Shown here: in pieces, positions 45,330-55,230 of the stretch
Layout: each line of letters starts with the position of its first letter
Position numbering within the stretch: position 1 is the stretch's first letter
Assembly (NCBI RefSeq): GCF_045062745.1
Contig: NZ_JBJGED010000004.1
Span: forward strand, 1-64,000
Direction: 5' to 3'
Length of the DNA: 64,000 nt
Source: Paenibacillus_AA sp045062745
GTDB taxonomy: Bacteria; Bacillota; Bacilli; Paenibacillales; NBRC-103111
The notes under the pieces: generated by a model
What the model was told of the DNA's origin: nothing
Database searches by the model: none
The model's input: only the letters and a program-made list of their open reading frames with translations
Program-made: the position numbers and the translations under genes

Positions 45330-46616
45330 ATGTCAACGGTTGTTGTAGTCGGAACCCAATGGGGCGATGAAGGAAAAGGCAAGATCACCGATTTCTTGGC
45401 GGAGAGCGCCGAGGTCGTAGCCCGTTATCAAGGCGGCAACAATGCCGGCCACACGATTCTCATTCAAAACAAAAAGTATAAATTGCACTTAATCCCATCC
45501 GGTATTTTCTATTCCAATAAAATTTGCGTCATCGGCAACGGCATGGTGCTGAATCCGGCGGCGCTCATCGAAGAGATCCAGTACATTCACGACAACGGAT
45601 ACAAGACGGACAACCTCCGCATCAGCGACCGGGCGCACCTGATCATGCCGTATCACCTGCTGCTCGACGGCCTGGAGGAAGACCGCAAGGGCTCGAACAA
45701 GATCGGCACGACGCGCAAGGGCATCGGTCCATGCTACATGGACAAGGCGGCCCGCAACGGGATCCGGATCGCAGACTTGATGGATGCAGGCGAATTCGAG
45801 CGCAAGCTGCGCCATCTGGTGGCGGAGAAGAACCACGTCATCGAGCAAGTGTACGGCTCCAAGGGCTTGGACGTAGAGACGATCCTGACGGAGTACCTGG
45901 GCTACGCCGAGGTTCTGCGCCCTTACGTGACGGACACCTCGGTCGTCCTGAACAATGCGATCGACGACGGCAAGCGAGTCTTGTTCGAAGGCGCGCAAGG
46001 CGTTATGCTCGACATCGACCAAGGCACGTATCCGTTCGTTACCTCCTCGAACCCGACCGCAGGCGGCGTCTGCATCGGCTCGGGTGTGGGCCCGACGAAG
46101 ATTCACCAGGTCATCGGGGTGGCGAAGGCGTACACGACGCGTGTAGGCGACGGCCCGTTCCCGACTGAACTGAACAACGAGACCGGCGATTGGATCCGCG
46201 AGAAGGGCAACGAATACGGCACAACCACCGGCCGCCCTCGCCGTGTCGGCTGGTTCGACAGCGTCGTCGTCCGCCACGCTCGCCGCGTAAGCGGGATTAC
46301 CGGGCTGTCGCTGAATTCGATCGACGTCCTGTCCGGACTCGAGACAGTGAAGATTTGCACGAGCTACAAGTACCGCGGCGAAGTGATCGACCATTACCCG
46401 GCGAGCTTGAACATGCTGGCTGAGTGCGAAGCGGTCTATGAAGAGCTTCCGGGCTGGAGCGAGGACCTGTCGAACGTGAAGTCCCTCGACGAATTGCCGA
46501 GCAATGCCCGGCATTACCTGGAGCGCATCTCGCAGCTGAGTGGCATTCCGATCGCGATCTTCTCGGTCGGGCGCAACCGCGAGCAGACGAATCTCGTTCG
46601 TCCGATTTACGCCTAA
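45330..46616 (+). CDS. purA: Adenylosuccinate synthetase
   Basis: A 428-residue enzyme joining IMP and aspartate with GTP to give adenylosuccinate, the first AMP-specific step. The GTP loop GTQWGDEGKGKITDF is near residue 8, the catalytic Asp/His are in QWGDEGKGK and NNAGHT, and GIGPCYMDKAARNGIR plus TTTGRPRR are conserved. Full length. GGGGG precedes the ATG weakly. It is a single-gene unit with its own promoter and terminator. Confidence 0.97.
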   Translation: MSTVVVVGTQWGDEGKGKITDFLAESAEVVARYQGGNNAGHTILIQNKKYKLHLIPSGIFYSNKICVIGNGMVLNPAALIEEIQYIHDNGYKTDNLRISDRAHLIMPYHLLLDGLEEDRKGSNKIGTTRKGIGPCYMDKAARNGIRIADLMDAGEFERKLRHLVAEKNHVIEQVYGSKGLDVETILTEYLGYAEVLRPYVTDTSVVLNNAIDDGKRVLFEGAQGVMLDIDQGTYPFVTSSNPTAGGVCIGSGVGPTKIHQVIGVAKAYTTRVGDGPFPTELNNETGDWIREKGNEYGTTTGRPRRVGWFDSVVVRHARRVSGITGLSLNSIDVLSGLETVKICTSYKYRGEVIDHYPASLNMLAECEAVYEELPGWSEDLSNVKSLDELPSNARHYLERISQLSGIPIAIFSVGRNREQTNLVRPIYA

Positions 46617-46628
46617 CCGAATTCCACG

Positions 46629-46658
46629 CCCCGCGCTCTCATGAGTGCGGGGATTTTT
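46629..46658 (+). terminator. Terminator after purA
   Basis: CCCCGC-GCTC / GAGT-GCGGGG (about 10 bp with one mismatch, 4-nt loop) followed by ATTTTTG. Confidence 0.85.
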
Positions 46659-46754
46659 GTCGTTTCCGCCTTTTAAACGTCCCGCAATCGGTCAATACTG
46701 GATGGATAGACGGAAGAACGCTTCACGGAAGCGCACAGAAGGCGGGAATTCGAC

Positions 46755-47375
46755 ATGAAGCTTTTAGGCTGGATCAGCAAGCTGCTGCTCGGGGCGATCT
46801 TGGTCAGCACCATCTCGGTATTGACGACCGCGTATATCGTTAACACGTACATTACGCAGCTCCTAAAGCCCTTTAACCTGCAAATTTCGCAAAAACCTTT
46901 AGAACTTTCGGACATTTTGGTCAATCTGTGGGGAAAGTCGAATATATTGGGTCAGGGAGGAACTTCGCCGGATGCGACATCCCTTGATCCGAACCCCGAT
47001 CCTACCAGCAATCCGGCCAGCACAACCCCGGTTGGAAAGGAGGACGCTGTCGCCGCCTGGGCGCAAACGAGCAATCGCGCCGGCACCGACGCCTCCCGTA
47101 CTTCGGAGACTTCCACCGAGCGGGCGTTGGACCGAGCCGTCGTGATGTCCGAAGACCAGCTTCAGAGCAAGAAGGATCAACTGACCAGTGAGGATAAGCG
47201 CATTATCTTCGCCGCATTGTCGAAGCTTCCGGAAGCCGACATGCAGACGATCTCGACCCTGGTCGAGGATGGCATCACTTCGAGCGAGCTAGCGCAGGTG
47301 GAGAAGATCGTGGAACAGCAGCTCAAACCGGAAGAATATAACCAGTTGCTACAGATTTTGCGTAAATATGAATAA
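46755..47375 (+). CDS. Membrane-anchored hypothetical protein
   Basis: A 206-residue protein I do not recognise. One N-terminal membrane helix (about 9-33), a Ser/Thr/Pro/Asn-rich low-complexity stretch (about 68-125), then a helical C-terminus (ALSKLPEADMQTISTLVEDGITSSELAQVEKIVEQQL). By design it looks like a bitopic protein with its helical part outside. Hypothetical genes of this type occur between purA and the M23 peptidase in Paenibacillus-like genomes; a role in cell-wall or spore biology is only a guess. Confidence 0.75.
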   Translation: MKLLGWISKLLLGAILVSTISVLTTAYIVNTYITQLLKPFNLQISQKPLELSDILVNLWGKSNILGQGGTSPDATSLDPNPDPTSNPASTTPVGKEDAVAAWAQTSNRAGTDASRTSETSTERALDRAVVMSEDQLQSKKDQLTSEDKRIIFAALSKLPEADMQTISTLVEDGITSSELAQVEKIVEQQLKPEEYNQLLQILRKYE

Positions 47376-47431
47376 ATGAGATACGATTCGAACCAAATCG
47401 CGATCCTCTCCTATTACTTTAGACCCGTCGG

Positions 47432-47461
47432 TTGAAAATAGTAGACTGGCTGTGGTAAAGT
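47432..47461 (+). promoter_or_regulatory. Promoter of the M23 peptidase gene
   Basis: A -35 TTGAAA (47432-47437) and a -10 TAAAGT (47456-47461) with an 18-bp spacer, 69 bp before the start. Confidence 0.55.
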
Positions 47462-47530
47462 AGAAACGTGGCAAATCGGCATTTTCTGTCGAATTTTGCC
47501 AGTTTCACAAATAAGTAAGAGGAGACAATC

Positions 47531-49123
47531 ATGAACTCATTCAAGGCAACCGAGTGGGTCAAGGACAAGTGGCAGAGCGCGAAGCGCGCGCTAAGCTCAC
47601 TGCCGAAGGCTCGCGGCACAAGCTTGATTGAACCAATCACGGATCGAAAGCCTCTTCATCACGCATCCTCCATTCTTCGAGCGTATAGGCTTCGCCTTTT
47701 GAAAGGGGTAGGAGCACTCGGGCTCCTGGCATCCGTCTCGATTGGCGGCAATCAATATGTTAAAGAACATACGTACGAAGTGTACCACGTGTACGTAGGC
47801 AATCAGCAAGTCGGTTCCGTGAGCGATCCATCGGTAATCCGCAACTTCATCTCGAGCAAGACACAGGAGTTGGAAGCCCAGAATCCCAACGTACATATGG
47901 TCTTGGCTAATGCGGATGAGGTCACTTTCAAAGCTGAAAAGGCTTTCAATCTCCAAAGCGACGATGCAGCGGCGATCCAGGGTGTGAACAGCCTGCTGGT
48001 CGCGAAGGCGGTCGGGGTCGAGCTCGTCGTGAACGGCAAGTCCATGGGGATGGTGAAGGATAACGACACCGCCAATCAGATTCTCGAGCAGGTGAAGGCG
48101 AAGTTCGTGCCCGTCACGGCAACCGCCAAAGCCGCGGGAGCCGTAAGCGTCCTGTCGGCGAGCAGCGCCGCTCCTGCAGCGGACACCGCCACTAGTGCGG
48201 AACCGCAGATCGGGCAGCCGATCATTCAATCGGTGGGCTTCGTGGAGCCGGTGGCGCTGAACGAGAAGGACATCCAGCCGGACCAGCTGGCGAACCCGCA
48301 GGACATTGTGAAGAAGCTCGAGACCGGGGACGTCGCCCCGACGAAGTATACGGTCCAGGCCGGCGATTGTGTCGGCTGTATCGCGAAGAAGCTGGGCATT
48401 CCCCGCCAGCTCATCTATGAGAAGAATCCTTGGATTGTAGACGATAAGATCAAGGTAGGCCAAGTGCTCGATCTGACGGTGCTGAAGCCTGCGCTGACGG
48501 TAAGAACGGTGGAGAAGGTCGTCGAGAATCAGGAGATTCAATACGACACGATCTACGAGAAGGATGAGAACATGCGGGCCGGCCAGGTCCAGATCATCTC
48601 GCCAGGTAAGAACGGTTTGAAGAAAGCGACGTTCCAGCTGACGAAGGAGAACGGCTTCCTGGCGGAGGAACAGCTGCTCGAAGAGCAAGTGCTAGAACAA
48701 CCGGTGTCCGCGGTCGCGAAGAAGGGGACCAAGGTCGTCCTGGGTGAAGGCACAGGCAAGTTCGCCCGACCGGTTCTGAGCGGCAGCATCTCGAGCAGCT
48801 TCGGGATGCGCTGGGGCAAGATGCACAAGGGCATCGACATTACCGGCAATAAGAACATCATGGCGTCGGACAACGGCATTGTCCTCTATGTCGGGGACAA
48901 GGGCGACGGGTACGGCAACCAGATCATCATTGATCATCAGAATGGATACCGTACGGTCTATGGCCACCTGAGCCAGATCTTGACCTCGAAGGGCAAGGTT
49001 GTGGAGAAGGGCGAGAAGATCGGCATTATGGGCAGCACGGGCGATTCCACGGGCACCCACCTCCACTTCGAGGTGCAGCGCAGTGGAGTGCCGGAGAACC
49101 CGCTTAAGTTTATTTCGATGTAA
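47531..49123 (+). CDS. M23 peptidoglycan peptidase with LysM and G5 domains
   Basis: A 530-residue exported or membrane-bound cell-wall enzyme. One hydrophobic segment near 56-75, a unique region (about 80-260) with an Ala-rich patch, a LysM domain (about 278-320, YTVQAGDCVGCIAKKLGIP, with a CxxC pair), a G5-type domain (about 322-400, VRTVEKVVENQEIQYDTIYE), and M23 (about 415-530). Metal ligands: His in MHKGIDI and HLHFEV. It would cut peptide cross-links. The gene lies just before walRK, whose regulon controls such autolysins. Confidence 0.88.
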   Translation: MNSFKATEWVKDKWQSAKRALSSLPKARGTSLIEPITDRKPLHHASSILRAYRLRLLKGVGALGLLASVSIGGNQYVKEHTYEVYHVYVGNQQVGSVSDPSVIRNFISSKTQELEAQNPNVHMVLANADEVTFKAEKAFNLQSDDAAAIQGVNSLLVAKAVGVELVVNGKSMGMVKDNDTANQILEQVKAKFVPVTATAKAAGAVSVLSASSAAPAADTATSAEPQIGQPIIQSVGFVEPVALNEKDIQPDQLANPQDIVKKLETGDVAPTKYTVQAGDCVGCIAKKLGIPRQLIYEKNPWIVDDKIKVGQVLDLTVLKPALTVRTVEKVVENQEIQYDTIYEKDENMRAGQVQIISPGKNGLKKATFQLTKENGFLAEEQLLEEQVLEQPVSAVAKKGTKVVLGEGTGKFARPVLSGSISSSFGMRWGKMHKGIDITGNKNIMASDNGIVLYVGDKGDGYGNQIIIDHQNGYRTVYGHLSQILTSKGKVVEKGEKIGIMGSTGDSTGTHLHFEVQRSGVPENPLKFISM

Positions 49124-49156
49124 GAGCACTCTTATTGCTTATTCGTTGGGTTTCCA

Positions 49157-49199
49157 GAGGTTGGGTAGCGACCGCGGTGTCGCTATTCAGCCTCTTTTT
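49157..49199 (+). terminator. Terminator before walR
   Basis: A long imperfect stem GAGGTTGGGTAGCGAC / GTCGCTATTCAGCCTC (about 14 pairs) followed by TTTTT. Confidence 0.88.
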
Positions 49200-49277
49200 A
49201 GTAGTCTGCGAGCGGGCAACGGGGGGCCGGGTGTGGTAGAATGATGTTATACCAAGAAAAGCAGGGCGGTGGCGCGC

Positions 49278-49997
49278 GTGCACGGAAAAATATTAGTCGT
49301 CGATGATGAACAACCGATTGCGGAAATTCTGAAATTCAACTTGGAGAAGGAAGGCTACCAGGTCGTGTGCGCGTTCGATGGCGGAACGGCGGTCGAGCTC
49401 GCGTTCTCCGAAGAGCCGGACTTGATCCTGCTCGACATTATGCTGCCCGTGAAGGGCGGAATGGACGTCTGCCGGGAAGTGCGGGCGAAGCGCGACATCC
49501 CGATCATCATGCTCACGGCGAAGGACTCGGAGCTGGACAAGGTGCTGGGCCTCGAATTGGGCGCGGACGATTATGTGACGAAGCCGTTCGGGACGCGGGA
49601 GCTGCTCGCTCGGGTGAAGGCGCATCTGCGGCGCCAGAACAAGGCGCTGCCGTCGCAGCAGGAAGCGGCGGAGCCAACCGGATTGCGGATTCACCGGCTC
49701 ATGATCGACAGCGATATGTACATTGTGTATAAGGACCGGCAGCCGCTCGATTTGACGCATCGCGAGTTCGAGCTGGTCTATTACATGGGCAAGCATTGCG
49801 GGCGCGTGATGACCCGGGAGCATCTGCTGCAGGCGGTGTGGGGCTTCGAATATCTAGGCGATGTGCGTACCGTAGATGTGACGATTCGCCGGCTAAGAGA
49901 GAAGATCGAGGACGACCCGAGCAAGCCGGAATACATCATGACCCGGCGCGGGCTGGGCTATATGATGCGTAATCCGCGCAACGGGGGGCCTTTGTAA
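49278..49997 (+). CDS. walR: Cell-wall response regulator WalR (YycF)
   Basis: A 239-residue OmpR-type regulator, with the phosphorylation Asp near residue 53 (DLILLDIMLP), Lys in TKPFGTRELLARVKAHLRRQ, and a winged-helix C-terminus (LTHREFELVYYMGKHCGRVMTREHLL). The essential WalR controls autolysins and cell-wall growth. The GTG giving MHGKILVVDDEQ is chosen because AGGGCGG sits 8 bp upstream; a GTG three codons earlier is too close to it. First gene of walRKHIJ. Confidence 0.96.
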   Translation: MHGKILVVDDEQPIAEILKFNLEKEGYQVVCAFDGGTAVELAFSEEPDLILLDIMLPVKGGMDVCREVRAKRDIPIIMLTAKDSELDKVLGLELGADDYVTKPFGTRELLARVKAHLRRQNKALPSQQEAAEPTGLRIHRLMIDSDMYIVYKDRQPLDLTHREFELVYYMGKHCGRVMTREHLLQAVWGFEYLGDVRTVDVTIRRLREKIEDDPSKPEYIMTRRGLGYMMRNPRNGGPL

Positions 49998-50083
49998 AGG
50001 CGTTGACGCGGTTAACCTCGTCGGGCAAGTAGGGCAACAGCGCAAGCGGGACAACAGCTAGCAGGAGAGCAAGGGGGCCGATT

Positions 50084-51934
50084 ATGAAAGGGTTGAAGCT
50101 GTTCCAGACGATTCAAGTGCGCTTCATTATCATCTATGTGCTGCTCATCCTGATCGCGATGCAGCTCATCGGAGTGTATTTCGTGCGCACGATGGAGCGT
50201 TCTTTCATCGACAACTTCTCCTCCACCTTGAAGTCTCAGGCGACGCTGCTGGCGGGCTTTGTCGACATCGACAAATATTTGTCCGAGGGCCAGGATTCGA
50301 GCTCGACCGAGGAAGGCAAGAAGTCGCTCGCCGATCTGAACGGCATCGTGAACAGCTTGTTCGACATCAGCGGAGCCGAGATTCAGATTATCGACGCGAA
50401 CGGCATAGTGTTAAGCACGTCGCTGCAGAGCAATGCCGCCCGGGTCGGACAGAAGAACATCCAGGCTGAGGTGCTGTCGGCGCTACAGGGGATCAAAGAC
50501 AATGAGTCGGAGTTGATCGACGAAAGCGGGGAACGCAAAAAAATTGTCGCCCAACCGGTAGGCAACGGTTCGAAGGTGAATGGTGTCGTATATATAGTGG
50601 CTTCGATGGAGCCGTTGTATCGGACGATGAACGGGATCAACAAGATTTTCCTCACCGGAACGATCTTCGCCCTAGTCCTGACGGCGGCGCTCGGCATCAT
50701 TCTCTCGAATGCGATCACGAATCCGATCAAGGAGATTACGAGACAGGCGACCGCCATGGCCGAAGGCAACTATAACCAGGTGGTGCGGGTGAAGGGCTCC
50801 GACGAGATCGGCCAATTGGGCCATGCGTTCAATTACATGACCGATCGGCTGAAGGACGCGCTCGCGCTGAACGAAGAGGAGAAGGAGAAGCTGAGCTCCA
50901 TTCTGTCCAATATGAACGATGGGGTAATCGCCACGGACGATCGGGGGAAGGTTCTCGTGATCAACCGGCGGGCGAGACAGATGCTGCGTATGGACAAGGC
51001 GGAGATCCGCAATCAAGAAATTTGGGAAATGCTCGGCCTGCGGCGGGAGACGATGCCGGTGCCGGCGGACGGCCAGCAGCAGATGGCGCTCGTCCACATC
51101 GGCGATCCGGAGGAAGACGACACGGTTACCCTCCGGGTGACCTTCACGCCGATCCTGCGACGGGATAAGAGCACCGAGGTCGGCACGATCGCGGTGCTGC
51201 AGGATGTGACGGAGCAGGAGAAGCTGGAGCAGGCGAGACGCGAGTTCGTGGCGAATGTATCGCACGAGCTGCGCACGCCGCTCACGACGATCAAGAGCTA
51301 CCTGGAGGCACTCGACGATGGGGCCGTGGACGACCGGGCGCTCGCCCATCGCTTCGTCGGCGTCATGCGCAATGAGACGGAGCGGATGATCCGGCTCGTG
51401 AACGATCTGCTGCACCTGTCCCGGCTCGATTCGCGCAAGGCGCTTATGGCCAAGGTGCGGACACAGGTGCCGGATATGCTCGAGGAGGTGGCCGACCGGT
51501 TCGCCTTCCAGCTGCAGCAGAAGAACATCCAGATCTCGATCAGCGCCGATGCAGAGCTCGCCGATGTGAAGCTGGACCGCGACCAGATCGATCAGGTGCT
51601 CGACAATCTTGTGTCGAATGCGATCAAATATACCCCGGAGGGCGGCTATATTCAGCTGTTCGGCCACAAGCTCGATGACCACTGGATGGAGTTCCGGGTA
51701 CAGGACAACGGAATCGGCATTCCGAAGAAAGATTTGGACCGGATTTTCGACAGATTTTATCGCGTCGACAAGGCGCGTTCCCGCAGTATGGGCGGGACCG
51801 GTCTCGGGCTGTCGATTGCCCGGGAAATAGTCAAAGCCCACGGCGGTATGATCTCGCTCGAGTCCGAATACAACCATGGCACGCGTGTCACGTTTACTTT
51901 GCCGCTGCAGCGCTGGGAGGGGGATGCGGTGTGA
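50084..51934 (+). CDS. walK: Cell-wall sensor histidine kinase WalK (YycG)
   Basis: A 616-residue membrane kinase. TM1 about 10-30, extracellular Cache-like sensor (about 35-185), TM2 about 190-210, HAMP, PAS (ILSNMNDGVIATDDRGKVLVIN), HisKA with the phosphoacceptor in FVANVSHELRTPLTTIKSYLEAL, and HATPase with NAIKYTPEGG and GTGLGLSI. Partner of WalR. GGGGG before the ATG. Overlaps walH by 4 bp. Confidence 0.97.
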   Translation: MKGLKLFQTIQVRFIIIYVLLILIAMQLIGVYFVRTMERSFIDNFSSTLKSQATLLAGFVDIDKYLSEGQDSSSTEEGKKSLADLNGIVNSLFDISGAEIQIIDANGIVLSTSLQSNAARVGQKNIQAEVLSALQGIKDNESELIDESGERKKIVAQPVGNGSKVNGVVYIVASMEPLYRTMNGINKIFLTGTIFALVLTAALGIILSNAITNPIKEITRQATAMAEGNYNQVVRVKGSDEIGQLGHAFNYMTDRLKDALALNEEEKEKLSSILSNMNDGVIATDDRGKVLVINRRARQMLRMDKAEIRNQEIWEMLGLRRETMPVPADGQQQMALVHIGDPEEDDTVTLRVTFTPILRRDKSTEVGTIAVLQDVTEQEKLEQARREFVANVSHELRTPLTTIKSYLEALDDGAVDDRALAHRFVGVMRNETERMIRLVNDLLHLSRLDSRKALMAKVRTQVPDMLEEVADRFAFQLQQKNIQISISADAELADVKLDRDQIDQVLDNLVSNAIKYTPEGGYIQLFGHKLDDHWMEFRVQDNGIGIPKKDLDRIFDRFYRVDKARSRSMGGTGLGLSIAREIVKAHGGMISLESEYNHGTRVTFTLPLQRWEGDAV

Positions 51935-53202
51935 TCGAGAGGCTGAAGACCATCGTGCTCAGTCTGCTCGTCGCGTCCAGCTTGTTCCAGAGCTACTTGC
52001 TCGTATTCAGCGAACCGCGTCATGACCCGGTGAAGCAGAATGAATACGTCGAGGCGGACAAAATCGGGACGCAAGTGTCGGTCGACGAGCTGTTGTTCCC
52101 GGAGCAGATCATTCTGCATTCCGGCAAAGATACACATACCCTGCTGTACCCAAACACGCAGTTCTACAACTTGATCTTCGAGTCGCTCAAGAAGCGGACG
52201 TTCGACAGCTTCCGGCGCAGCTCGACGCTCACGGGCAATGTCGATTGGGAAGAGGTGCGGGGCAAGCAGCCGGGGGTGGAGCTCCGTTTTCGCGGGGGGA
52301 TTCCGTTCAGCATTCTGAAATCGTTATTCGAACTGAAGGGCGACCTGCCGCTCGATAACGAGATGGTGAATCGGATCTGGATCTATACGAAGGATGTCAA
52401 GGAAGACGTGAAAACGTTCTTCATTACGGATTACAACTTGTATGAGGCCAGAGCGGACTTGAATATCAAGGACGTGGAGGGCTATGTCGGCTTTGGCGAG
52501 CTGCAGACGACGTACCACTCGAAGGACGGCGACATTTATTTGCCGGATAAGCCGATCGAGATCACCAAATATCGCATTCCGTTCGAAGCGATGACGGTGG
52601 AACAACTGACCAAGACGCTGTTCGTGGACCCGAGCAACACGCGGAACTTCAGCATTCGGGACGGCTCGCAGATCTATACCGACGGCAAGCGCGGCCTGCA
52701 GGTGAGGACGGACCAGTGGATGAGCTATTCCGACCCGATCCCGTCTGTGGACAGCCGCAACGATGTGAGGGAGAATTTGAATTCCGCCGTCACGTTCGTC
52801 AATCAGCATGGGGGCTGGAGCGGGCAATTCGCCGTGAAGAGCATTCCCCAGACGCCGGTCATCGGGAAGCAGACGTTCACGTTCCGCCAATATTACGATT
52901 CGTATCCGATCATGAGCGATCGCCCCGACGGGTTCGGGCTGATCAAGCTCGTGCTCCAAAAAGGAACGGTCGCCAATTACGACCGGTCGATGCTGACGCT
53001 GGAGAGCCGACGGCTCGAACGGACGCTCAAGACGCTGGAGGGCGGCAAATACCTCGACGATTGGCTGGCCAATTCGCCCCGGCGCACGCTGGTGGCTGCG
53101 ATCTATCCCGCGTATCAGCCGGTCGTGCAGGAGAAATATATCGATCTGAATCCGGTCTGGATCGCGGAGTACCGGGACGGCACGTATGAAGTGATCAAAT
53201 AA
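51931..53202 (+). CDS. walH: Two-component regulatory protein WalH (YycH)
   Basis: A 423-residue bitopic protein: one membrane helix (about 7-25) then an outside domain. The YycH family binds the WalK membrane segments and dampens its activity together with WalI in B. subtilis. GTG start overlapping walK. Identified by position and by family features such as the KYLDDWLANSPRRTLVAAIYPAYQP region. Confidence 0.9.
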   Translation: MIERLKTIVLSLLVASSLFQSYLLVFSEPRHDPVKQNEYVEADKIGTQVSVDELLFPEQIILHSGKDTHTLLYPNTQFYNLIFESLKKRTFDSFRRSSTLTGNVDWEEVRGKQPGVELRFRGGIPFSILKSLFELKGDLPLDNEMVNRIWIYTKDVKEDVKTFFITDYNLYEARADLNIKDVEGYVGFGELQTTYHSKDGDIYLPDKPIEITKYRIPFEAMTVEQLTKTLFVDPSNTRNFSIRDGSQIYTDGKRGLQVRTDQWMSYSDPIPSVDSRNDVRENLNSAVTFVNQHGGWSGQFAVKSIPQTPVIGKQTFTFRQYYDSYPIMSDRPDGFGLIKLVLQKGTVANYDRSMLTLESRRLERTLKTLEGGKYLDDWLANSPRRTLVAAIYPAYQPVVQEKYIDLNPVWIAEYRDGTYEVIK

Positions 53203-53242
53203 GCTTGTTCAGAAACATTTGGAAGGAAAGGGGGACAGCTGC

Positions 53243-53995
53243 ATGGATTGGAGCCGGGCCAAGACGATCTTGATCCTCTCTTTCCTGCTGCTCAACATCA
53301 CGCTCGGCTACGAATTGTGGTCGAATCAGTGGATGATTGGGGACAAGAAGGCGTCCGCCGACCAGGCCGAAGAGCTGAACAAGCTGATGCAGAGCCGGGG
53401 CATTCGACTCAGTGTGGACATTCCGAAGGACGTACCCAAGATGAAAGAAATTGTGGTAAAATGGGTCGAAGGCAACAATTTTGGAAGAAAAGTAACGCTC
53501 TCGGAGCCGCTCAAATATAACCGTTTTATCAGCAAGGGCACCCTGCGGGATATGAACAGCAACACGATCCCCCATGCGGAAGCGTACCGCTATGACCCGA
53601 TCTCCGGGCTGGACGGGCTGTACGTCATGAACCAGATGCATGGGGACTATCCGATGTTCGACGTCAATCTCGAGCTGTATATGACGAACGGCGAGATCAG
53701 CGCCTATAAGCAATCGTTCGTCGAGGTCGAGTCGGCGCCGGGCGATGAGAAGGAAGAGAAGAAGGTCATCCCGGCCTATACGGTGCTGCGGACGTTGTCG
53801 GATAAATTCCTGCAGAACGGGGCGGTCATCCAGGATATCCGGCTCGGCTATCACGGGCAATTGTACGATTCGGAGAAACGGCTGCTCGTGCCTACGTGGC
53901 GCGTAGCGGTGGAGGGCGGCGACGTGTACTACGTCAACGGGTTCCGGGGGGATGTCGAGAATCCGCAGCCGATTAACCTCGGGCCGGCGAAGTAA
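53243..53995 (+). CDS. walI: Two-component regulatory protein WalI (YycI)
   Basis: A 250-residue bitopic protein starting MDWSRAKTILILSFLLLNITLGYELW, the standard YycI membrane anchor, then an extracellular domain. It works with WalH to hold WalK in check. AAAGGGGGAC upstream of the ATG; an upstream start 8 codons earlier is less likely. Confidence 0.92.
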   Translation: MDWSRAKTILILSFLLLNITLGYELWSNQWMIGDKKASADQAEELNKLMQSRGIRLSVDIPKDVPKMKEIVVKWVEGNNFGRKVTLSEPLKYNRFISKGTLRDMNSNTIPHAEAYRYDPISGLDGLYVMNQMHGDYPMFDVNLELYMTNGEISAYKQSFVEVESAPGDEKEEKKVIPAYTVLRTLSDKFLQNGAVIQDIRLGYHGQLYDSEKRLLVPTWRVAVEGGDVYYVNGFRGDVENPQPINLGPAK

Positions 53996-54027
53996 GGAAG
54001 TCTAGTGGGACGAAGGAGATAGGCACG

Positions 54028-54843
54028 ATGTCATTACGATTCACAGTACTGGCCAGCGGGTCGACCGGCAATTCGCTGCTCGTAGCGAACGAGGAGACGA
54101 AGGTGCTGGTCGACGCGGGCCTCAGCATGAAAAAAATCGAGCAGCTCATGCAGGAGCGGGATGTGCAGGGGAAAGAGCTGGACGCGATCCTGATCACGCA
54201 TGAGCATTCCGATCATATCAAGGGCGTCGGCGCGCTGGCGCGCAAATACGATCTGCCGGTGTACGCCAACGAGAAGACGTGGGACGCGCTCAACAAGCAT
54301 CTGGGCGAGCTGGCCGACGAGAAGCGGGTCGTGCTGGAGCCCGGCGAGATGCTGGAGTTCGGTGGCGGCTCGCTCCAGGTGGAGTCTTACCGCATCTCGC
54401 ACGATGCCGCCGATCCGGTCGGCTATTGCTTCTATGAGGGCGAGCAGAAGCTCAGCCTGGCCACCGATCTCGGCTATGTCAGCAGCAAGGTGAAGGAGAA
54501 GCTCGCCGATTCCGATGCGCTCATCCTGGAGTCCAATCACGATCTCGAGATGCTCCGCATCGGGCATTACCCGTGGAACATCAAGCGGCGGATCATGGGC
54601 GATACCGGCCACCTGTCCAACGATGCGGCGGGGGAAGCCCTCTGCGAGATCGTCGCGGAGCGGACGCAGTCGGTCTATCTGGCGCACCTCAGCCGGGACC
54701 ACAATCTCATGGATTTGGCCAAACTCACCGTGAATAATATTTTAGAAGAAGGCGGGTTGCCGGCCGAGAGCCGGAGGGTGAAGCTGATGGATACATACTT
54801 CGACCGCTCTACGCCATGGGATAAGCTGAATCGGGAGTCATAA
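54028..54843 (+). CDS. walJ: MBL-fold hydrolase WalJ (YycJ)
   Basis: A 271-residue metallo-beta-lactamase fold protein with the metal-binding THEHSDHIKG motif and HLSRDHNLM near the C-terminus. In Streptococcus and Staphylococcus the homologue is a nuclease linked to coordination of replication and wall synthesis. Its last 35 bp overlap an opposing small gene. Confidence 0.93.
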   Translation: MSLRFTVLASGSTGNSLLVANEETKVLVDAGLSMKKIEQLMQERDVQGKELDAILITHEHSDHIKGVGALARKYDLPVYANEKTWDALNKHLGELADEKRVVLEPGEMLEFGGGSLQVESYRISHDAADPVGYCFYEGEQKLSLATDLGYVSSKVKEKLADSDALILESNHDLEMLRIGHYPWNIKRRIMGDTGHLSNDAAGEALCEIVAERTQSVYLAHLSRDHNLMDLAKLTVNNILEEGGLPAESRRVKLMDTYFDRSTPWDKLNRES

Positions 54844-55018
54844 GCGAATCGAGCTCCACCATCTTGGACTCGATTTCTTGCCGCTTCAGCACCTCTTTCT
54901 CAATCAAGAGCTCCATCAGGGCACTGATCAACAGACTGTTGCGGTAGTGCTCCTCCTTCAAGTCCGCCAGCTTGGCGATCATGTTCACTTCCTGCATGTG
55001 CGAATGGATTCGGTTCAT
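54809..55018 (-). CDS. Small helical hypothetical protein
   Basis: A 69-residue predicted all-helical protein (EEHYRNSLLISALMELLIEKEVLKRQEIESKMVELD). AAGGAGAGAT lies 6 bp before the ATG, which supports it as a real gene. It is convergent with walJ and overlaps its end. I do not know the family. Confidence 0.65.
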   Translation of the reverse strand: MNRIHSHMQEVNMIAKLADLKEEHYRNSLLISALMELLIEKEVLKRQEIESKMVELDSLMTPDSAYPMA

Positions 55019-55230
55019 TGGGAATCTCTCCTTTTTTTGGCTTCTCTCGAAGTTCTTCCTGGAATCTAGTAAAATGTATGATAGGTCTGGTAGATTTAGA
55101 ATCGATTTGGGTAAATATAGGGTATAGGACCAGTTTTGACATTAAGACGGCCCGCCATTCATGCGGGATTCGGATGGACATAGCAAGTTTGGGCGAGGGC
55201 TAGAGAGGGTCCTCGGGAGGAGTGAGCGTC

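Noticed and set aside
53219..53242. Eight-codon N-terminal extension of walI
   Set aside because: MDWSRAK is the family start and has a good ribosome-binding site; the extension covers that site.
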